NCBI GenBank assembly: GCA_029779475.1 | Contig: JAKPAN010000187.1 | Location: 1-59,540, forward strand | Reading direction: 5' to 3' | Source: Pseudomonadota bacterium | Lineage (GTDB): Bacteria > Pseudomonadota > Gammaproteobacteria > Xanthomonadales > Rhodanobacteraceae | Length of the DNA stretch: 59,540 nucleotides | Shown here: positions 55,601-59,540 of the stretch, in pieces | Numbering within the stretch: the stretch's first letter is position 1 | Layout: every line of letters begins with the position of its first letter | Made by a program: the position numbers and the translations under genes | The notes under the pieces: generated by a model | Told to the model about the DNA's origin: nothing | What the model saw: only the letters and a program-made list of their open reading frames with translations | Database searches by the model: none

Positions 55601-58600
55601 GACGCCGGGCAACAACAGCGCGACGGACACCGACACGGTCGTCTTCCCGAGCCTGCAAGTGACCAAGACCTCGAACGGCCCGTGGACGGTCGGCCAGTCC
55701 GGCGCGACGTACACGCTGACCGTGACCAACGCGGGCACGGCGGCGACGAGCGGCACGATCACGGTGCTCGACACGCTGCCGACCGGCATCACGGCGTCTG
55801 CGTCATTCACGAGCGGGCTGTGGACATGCACGACGTCGGGCCAGAACGTGACTTGCCAGCGCTTGGCGGCTCTCGGCTTCACGTCGGGCACCAACACCGA
55901 CACGATCACGATTCCGGTGACCGTCGGCACGACTGCGGTCGGCACGCTGACCAACCACGCGTCGGTCGGCGGCGGCGGCGATCCGAATGGCAATCCGCCC
56001 GATCCGACGACCTGCGCGGTGGGCGATCTGCATTGCGGCAGCACCACGACGGACATCACGCCGCCCGTGGTGACGGTCGGCAAGACCTCGAGCCCGGCCA
56101 GCGGCACGGCGGTGTCGGCGGGCCAGACGATCACCTACACGCTGACGGCGACGGTCGCCAACGCACCGCTGAGCGCGAACCTCGTGCTCACGGATACGCT
56201 GACTGGCGCGCAGGCGTTCGGATCGATGGTCTCGGCGGGCGCATACACGCCTGACACGAGCGCCGCGCCGACGCTGAAATTCACGCTGCCCGCAGGCACG
56301 CCGCCCGGCACCTACCCGGTGATCTACACGACGACGGTGAACGCGAATGCGACCGGCTCGGTCGGCAACGGCGTCGTCCCCACCGGCGGCGGCCCGAACG
56401 ATCCGACCTGCACGAACTGCACGACGACGAACCCGCTCAAGCCGGCGGTGACGGTGTCCAAGTCGTCGAACCCGGCCAGCGGCTCGAACGTCTCGGCGGG
56501 CGACTTGATCACCTACACGGTGCAGGTCGTGGTCGCCAACGCGCCGCTCGCGAACCTGCTGACGCTGACCGACACGCCGAGTGCGAACCAGACGCTGGGC
56601 ATCGTCACGAACGGCCCATTCAACTGCTCGGGCACGCTGGTCTGCACGTTGCCGGCCGGTACGGCGATCGGCACGTACACGCTGACGTACCAGATGACGG
56701 TGAACGCGAACGCCTCGGGCAGCGTGACGAACGCGCTGGTGCCGAGCGGCAGCGACAATCCGATCTGTCCGGGTTCGTGCGGCACGACGCACACGCTCAA
56801 TCCGCCCTTGGTCTCGGTCGCGAAGACGTCGAACCCGGTGTCGGGCCAGAACGTGGTCGCGGGCCAGACGATCACCTACACGCTCACCGCGACGATCACG
56901 CAGGCGGCGCTGACGAGTCCGCTCGTGCTCACCGACACGCTGAGCGCGAACCAGACCTACGTCGGCGTCGGCGCGGTCAACGACGGCTACACCGCCGGCG
57001 GCTCGGGCAGCGCGCGCACGTTCACGCTCCCGACCGGCACGGTGCCGGGCGTCTACAAGGTCGACTACACGGCGACGGTGAACAACAACGCGTCGGGCAG
57101 CGTCGGCAACAATGTCGTCCCGAGCGGCGGCAGCTCGACGCCGCCGACCTGCACAACCTGCAGCACGACGCACCCGCTCAGCGATCCGGTGATCCACGTC
57201 GTCAAGTCGGCGAATCCCGCCGACGGCGCGACGGTCGCGCCGTCGCAGCTCGTCACCTTCACGCTGACGGCGACGGTGACCAATGCGGCGCTGACCTCGA
57301 ACCTCGTGCTCACCGACACGCTCGGCACGGGCCTGACGTTCGGTTCGGTCGCTTCCGCGGGTTCGTACACATCCGATGTCACCAATGCGCCGACGCTGAA
57401 ATTCACCCTGCCGTCGGGCACGGTGCCCGGCACGTACGCGGTCAGCTACACGGCGAGCGTCGATGCGAGCGCGACCGGCAGCGTGAAGAACGTCGTCGTC
57501 GCCACGGGCGGCTCGCCGACCGGTCCGGCCTGCGATACCTGCACCACGACGCATCCGCTTGCCGCGAACGTCGGCATCGCCAAGGCGCTGACGAGCGAAA
57601 GCGGCACGGTCGCAGGCGTCGCCGAACCGGGCGAGAGCCTTACTTACACGATCACGCTGACCAACACCGGCGGCGTCGACGCGACTGGCTACAACCTCAG
57701 CGACGCGATCCCGGCGAACACGATCTTCGCGGCGGCCACCGATGGCGGCGCGTTGAGCGGCGCCAATGTCAACTGGACGAACTTGACCGTGCCGAAGCAG
57801 GTGGGCGCGACACCGGGCACGAAGACGGTGACCGTTGTCTTCCACGTCGCCAATCCGATCCCGGCCGGCGTCACTTCGATCGCCAACATCGCCTACCAGA
57901 CCGGCACGACACCGCCGGCCTGCCCGAACCCGGCTTGCGTGACCACGCCGACCGCGGGTGGCGTGACGCTTGCGAAGGCGCTGACCGGCGAAAGCGGTAC
58001 GGTCGCAGGCGTCGCCGAACCGGGCGAAAACCTGACCTACACGATCACGTTGACCAATACGGGCGGCGCGGACGTGACGGGTTACGCGCTCAGCGACGCG
58101 CTGCCGGCGAACACGACGTTCGTCAGTGCGACCGACAGCGGCGCGTTGTCGGCCGGCGTCATCAACTGGACGGGCCTCACGGTGCCGAAGCAGGTCGGCG
58201 CGACGGCTGGCACGAAGACGGTGAGCGTCATCGTCAAGGTCGCCAATACGATTCCGGCCGGCGTGACGAGCATCGCCAATATCGCCTACAAGACCGGCTC
58301 GACGCCGCCGACCTGTCCGGGCAACGATCCGGCGTGCGTGACGACGCCGACCGCGGGCACGGTGACGATCGCCAAGGCGCTCACGGGCGAAAGCGGCACG
58401 GTCGCCGGCGTCGCCGAACCAGGCGAAAACCTGACCTACACGATCACGCTGACCAACGCGGGCGGCGCGGACGTGACGGGCTACAACCTGAGCGACGCGA
58501 TTCCGGCGAACACGACTTACGTGAGTTCGACGCCGAACGGCACGCTGACGGCTGGCGTCCTGAACTGGACGAACCTGACCATACCCAAGCAGGTCGGGGC

Positions 58601-59540
58601 CACGCCGGGCACGCTGTCGTTGACGATCGTCGTGAAGGTCGCCACACCGATTCCTGCGGGCGTGACGAGCATCGCGAACGTGGCCTACCAGACCGGCACG
58701 ACGCCGCCGACGTGCCCGGGCGCGAACCCGGCGTGCGTGACGACGCCAACCGCGGGAGGCGTGACGATCGCGAAGGCGCTCACGGGTGAAAGCGGCGCTA
58801 TCGCGGGTGTCGCGGAGCCGGGCGAAAACCTGACCTACACGATCACGCTGACCAACACCGGCGGCGCGGACGTGACCGGTTACGCGCTCAGCGACGCGCT
58901 GCCGGCGAACACGACGTTCGTCAGCGCAACCGATGGCGGTGCGCTGTCGGCTGGCGTCATCAACTGGACGGGCCTGACCGTGCCGAAGCAGGTTGGCGCA
59001 ACGGCCGGGACGAAGACGGTGACCGTCATCGTCGAGGTCGCCAACTCGATTCCGGCCGGCGTGACGAGCATCGCCAACATCGCCTACAAGACCGGCACGA
59101 CGCCACCGACCTGTCCGGGCAACGATCCGGCCTGCGTGGTCACGCCGACCGCGTCGAACCTCTCGGTGACGAAGGCGCTGTCCGGCGAGAGCATCGCGAC
59201 CGACGGCATCGCCCAGCCGGGCGAGCAGCTGACCTACACGATCACGGTGCGCAATGAAGGCGGTTCGGCGACGACAAACACGATCGTCAACGAAACCGTG
59301 CCTGCGCACACGACGTTCGTCGGCCCGGCCGGCACGTGGAGCTGCGCCGCGAACGCACCGGCGGCGACCGCCTGCGACGCGCTCGTCAACGTGCCGGCGC
59401 AGGTCGGCGCGAATCCGGGTATCGCGACCGTGACCTTCACGGTCAAGGTCGACGATCCGCTGCCCGACCACGTCACGTCGATCCTCAACGCAGTTGCCAT
59501 CGACGACGGCACGCCGCCGGATTGCGCGAACCTGCCGACG
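49608..59540 (+). CDS. Giant secreted DUF11-repeat protein (open at window end, at least 3311 aa)
   Basis: The frame from ATG 49608 stays open for 3311 codons to the window edge. A signal peptide (about 1-37, WFLLLTLLMSGAALA) precedes mature EGSRSLFPNASNPADAG. Residues about 38-730 are a unique N-terminal region with a FlgD-Ig-like WDGKDNSGYSFPAGNYSYQI. From about 740 come some 20 DUF11 repeats of 120-135 residues, each starting like ITKTDGVT-V-G-TYTI with TNTATV near its end and often Cys pairs (PPTCxxC) between units. DUF11 proteins are cell-surface or adhesin-like stalks. The C-terminus, and so the anchoring mode, lies outside the window. Long frames on the opposite strand here are artefacts. 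Confidence 0.93.
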   Translation, partial: MSLNTFGGCASRLFAAARTSCTWFLLLTLLMSGAALAEGSRSLFPNASNPADAGRGVMDLSTGSTYIGVVNASQFLYVYAKAGEYIELGSSNVGKANTGASPGPTRQGNGDIYVYSPANFGPKGNEYSTVNALTPVFQCSSQNTATNNVGVIASRTQELAGPSSADGTSVVNGYTPCYYVAPATGIYGVRFLGAARNTVANAASIGTVQILSGLVSAWDVTVRKTASDAADLNGRVFSYTWNVYTNSNGSGYRIYTNLYYTSIDGYRYKQTLQGLDPNEGVFYANASGFLDSNGSPLYHDYRGNNQYAAATALMTTAGVAGQAAQYPLFFNDISPTGANATEVNTVLSALAIPQTPPAPQLSNVSFTGNVGGNTSTYSSGGTYTFTTVNTQTYQIVIRRGTVAAGADSNFPLGCTSDFDPANVCNRTLTGIATTGTHNILWDGKDNSGYSFPAGNYSYQIMGRNGEIHFPMLDIEGNVNGGPTLQKLNGSVDSTVYFDDRGYKSANGTAVGALNGALCNGGGATAGNNVVGPIPSPDHSLLGIDSVANPTYRTWAGSGNDNKDCDSTTQYFGDAKGLDIWSFEKTSVFVNPIVIVPLPSVVDVGTSASATSSVISGGTAYDNFTFFNAGANNATGVTYTVKLGTPATPATCPASVTFTLVPAGVTPTYNPAPACTITFTGMPATLTGGQSLNFAFNYVVAGTNPGPIPLTTTIAATNENCTTSCSPNTATAQTVVAKPIITVAKSASPAAGSTVAIGSTITYTLSVTIDSAPLTSTFTLTDVLGTGLTFGSVTNAGSFNCSGSLTCTLPSGTATGTYTVTYTATVNNSASSSVANNVTPSGGGGSSPPTCNPCSVSHTVPQPNVSVVKTGPTSAVIGSAMTYTLTVKNTGPAPTPGNVIVQDQLPAGVAATAPAACSPLNMAGALLTCTVPGPLAATNGTATITITATAPATVPAGNPVINYAATNPGGSGNPPSPPGASCNTATTSCSNASTTITAPKLTIDKTGPTTATVGVPYSYAITVNNTGSAPTTAPITVQDTMPPGVTISSIGTSALWDCTASTSTNLNCTSTGALAAGVSSTITVFVVASASAGSSVTNTATVGGGGDPGCTSGCTSPPVNTTITAPKLSITKSGPPTAAVGVAYSYTITATNSGTAATSAAATVTDTVPTGLTINSTTPGSPTCTVSSQTVTCNVASGLSNVAPNNTATFTINVTPQASIDGTTQHNTAHVSGGGDPACATDCASPPVDTTIQSAKLKIAKTSNGPWAVGQSGATYTLTVTNTGTAATTGVISVKDTLPAGITAPASFSSGSWSCTTVGQAVACSTSSSLGINASSTITIPVSVGATAVPSVTNHASVGGGGDPNGNPPDPTTCAPGDTHCASTTTPVSAAADIAVTKTVNNAAPSVGNTVTFTITATNNGPSDATGVQLTDSLPVGLTFVGATPSTGSFNQTSGVWTIGALANGASATLTITATVTKPGAITNTATVTASDQTDPDISNNSSSATLNPPAGGVADIQVRKTVSNAAPNTGDTITYTIAVKNAGPDNATGVAITDALPAGLIFVSATPSQGTYNPASGVWTIGNITNGNTVTLAIAATVDGSVTGPIVNIAKKTAEDQTDPNPTNDSSGVTINGASADIQVVKSVNNTAPNVGDTVTFTIAVRNNGPDDATNVQVTDALPTGLSLVSATPAQGVYNSGTGLWNIGALPKNATTTLTIVATVTQSGGLTNTATKTGEDQTDPVTTNDSSSVDLGAVPKADLSITKTDGVTTAIPGGSVTYTIVASNAGPSGVTGAKVVDVLPPSLTATWTCVGAGGGTCGASSGAGNINELVNLPVGASVTYTVNALVSAAATGSLSNTATVTPPIGVTDPTPGNNSATDTDTLAPTADLSITKTDGVTSVVPGATVTYTIVASNNGPSNAPGAIVADVLPVALLNPTWTCVGAGGGTCTASGSGNINDTVNLPVGASVIYTVSATVSSAATGTLSNTATVAAPAGVTDPTPGNNSATDTDTVVFPSLQVTKTSNGPWTVGQSGATYTLTVTNAGTAATSGTITVLDTLPTGITASASFTSGLWTCTTSGQNVTCQRLAALGFTSGTNTDTITIPVTVGTTAVGTLTNHASVGGGGDPNGNPPDPTTCAVGDLHCGSTTTDITPPVVTVGKTSSPASGTAVSAGQTITYTLTATVANAPLSANLVLTDTLTGAQAFGSMVSAGAYTPDTSAAPTLKFTLPAGTPPGTYPVIYTTTVNANATGSVGNGVVPTGGGPNDPTCTNCTTTNPLKPAVTVSKSSNPASGSNVSAGDLITYTVQVVVANAPLANLLTLTDTPSANQTLGIVTNGPFNCSGTLVCTLPAGTAIGTYTLTYQMTVNANASGSVTNALVPSGSDNPICPGSCGTTHTLNPPLVSVAKTSNPVSGQNVVAGQTITYTLTATITQAALTSPLVLTDTLSANQTYVGVGAVNDGYTAGGSGSARTFTLPTGTVPGVYKVDYTATVNNNASGSVGNNVVPSGGSSTPPTCTTCSTTHPLSDPVIHVVKSANPADGATVAPSQLVTFTLTATVTNAALTSNLVLTDTLGTGLTFGSVASAGSYTSDVTNAPTLKFTLPSGTVPGTYAVSYTASVDASATGSVKNVVVATGGSPTGPACDTCTTTHPLAANVGIAKALTSESGTVAGVAEPGESLTYTITLTNTGGVDATGYNLSDAIPANTIFAAATDGGALSGANVNWTNLTVPKQVGATPGTKTVTVVFHVANPIPAGVTSIANIAYQTGTTPPACPNPACVTTPTAGGVTLAKALTGESGTVAGVAEPGENLTYTITLTNTGGADVTGYALSDALPANTTFVSATDSGALSAGVINWTGLTVPKQVGATAGTKTVSVIVKVANTIPAGVTSIANIAYKTGSTPPTCPGNDPACVTTPTAGTVTIAKALTGESGTVAGVAEPGENLTYTITLTNAGGADVTGYNLSDAIPANTTYVSSTPNGTLTAGVLNWTNLTIPKQVGATPGTLSLTIVVKVATPIPAGVTSIANVAYQTGTTPPTCPGANPACVTTPTAGGVTIAKALTGESGAIAGVAEPGENLTYTITLTNTGGADVTGYALSDALPANTTFVSATDGGALSAGVINWTGLTVPKQVGATAGTKTVTVIVEVANSIPAGVTSIANIAYKTGTTPPTCPGNDPACVVTPTASNLSVTKALSGESIATDGIAQPGEQLTYTITVRNEGGSATTNTIVNETVPAHTTFVGPAGTWSCAANAPAATACDALVNVPAQVGANPGIATVTFTVKVDDPLPDHVTSILNAVAIDDGTPPDCANLPT
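53373..56040 (+). repeat. Duplicated DUF11 module within the giant gene
   Basis: The repeats beginning at 53373 and 55653 are much closer to each other than to their neighbours. About 60 bases encoding SNGPW-VGQSGATYTLTVTN (53391 and 55671) differ at only two positions. Both units end with a THNHASVGGGGDPNGNPPDP-type hinge and a DPTTCA-GD-HC cysteine pair. This points to an internal segmental duplication or gene conversion. Confidence 0.75.
57570..59540 (+). repeat. Five recent tandem DUF11 repeats of 393-399 bp
   Basis: Unit starts, read as the first residue of 'VxIAKAL(T)GESG', fall at 57570, 57963, 58362, 58761 and 59160, giving steps of 393, 399, 399 and 399 bases. Units share GVAEPGENLTYTITLTNTGG, SDA-PANTTFVSATD and the GVTSIANIAYKTG phrase nearly verbatim. 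The fifth is more diverged and cut by the window edge. The DNA is also highly similar, so copy number may vary between strains. Confidence 0.85.

Noticed and set aside
52547..58789. Long plus-strand frames in a second reading frame over the DUF11 region
   Set aside because: His/Arg/Asp-rich translation with no domains. The signal peptide and all DUF11 motifs lie in the frame starting at 49608.
55803..59471. 1222-codon minus-strand frame, and similar antisense frames at 50607-53744 and 53901-55658
   Set aside because: They mirror the DUF11 repeats in a complementary frame, have repetitive Arg/Gly/Val composition and no start-site support. They are shadows of the repeat gene.
1..59540. CRISPR arrays, rRNA and tRNA genes
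   Set aside because: No regularly spaced short repeats with unique spacers and no recognisable tRNA or rRNA sequence were seen. The only regular repeats are the coding DUF11 units and the hairpins described.

Overview
The window is high-GC DNA from a gammaproteobacterium, most likely a Xanthomonadales member near Rhodanobacteraceae. This is inferred from the aa3 oxidase operon layout (ctaC-ctaD-small protein-ctaG-ctaE / DUF2909 / SURF1 / Sco-like / ctaA-ctaB), the NagR/NagP/NagQ-type GlcNAc regulon, a TonB-dependent receptor beside a GH20 hexosaminidase, and secreted proteins carrying an 'IF-A-x-GFE' motif. No rRNA, tRNA or CRISPR array was recognised.

Bases 1-6965 look like an accessory island. 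It starts with the end of an IS3-family element. Next comes a two-gene minus-strand module: an unrecognised 558-aa protein followed by a two-HKD phospholipase-D-like protein whose stop codon lies at the putative IS tip. Then come two tandem BPSL0761-like small proteins (the second truncated), a block of short direct and inverted repeats resembling IS ends, and a LysR regulator divergent from a CPBP membrane protease overlapping a cupin. Codon use looks less GC-biased here than further right.

Bases 6966-23944 form a continuous amino-sugar and Entner-Doudoroff locus: nagA, a SIS-type deaminase and a GntR/NagQ-like regulator, divergent from zwf-pgl-edd-eda; then a LacI/NagR-like regulator and sugar permease, divergent from glucokinase, with a perfect TTGACAACGTTGTCAA operator between; then a TonB receptor and a lipoprotein hexosaminidase. 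Together they describe release and uptake of GlcNAc sugars, conversion to fructose-6-phosphate, and catabolism through 6-phosphogluconate and KDPG.

Bases 23948-32066 hold a methyltransferase, a secreted PHB-depolymerase-like esterase, a FadL-type porin, a secreted beta-helix protein, a small membrane protein and bifunctional PutA. Bases 32588-40625 are the cytochrome aa3 oxidase structural and assembly genes, including a 41-aa single-span protein and an intergenic GCGGCC-N6-GGCCGC hairpin family. Bases 40651-49165 hold an S9 peptidase, glutathione peroxidase, an MHS-type transporter, an FAD oxidoreductase, an NTF2-like lipoprotein and a histidine kinase/response regulator pair.

From 49608 a single reading frame runs open for 3311 codons to the window end. 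It encodes a giant secreted protein with about 20 DUF11 repeats, the last five almost exactly 399 bp apart. Most other long ORFs in the window are antisense shadows caused by GC-rich third codon positions.
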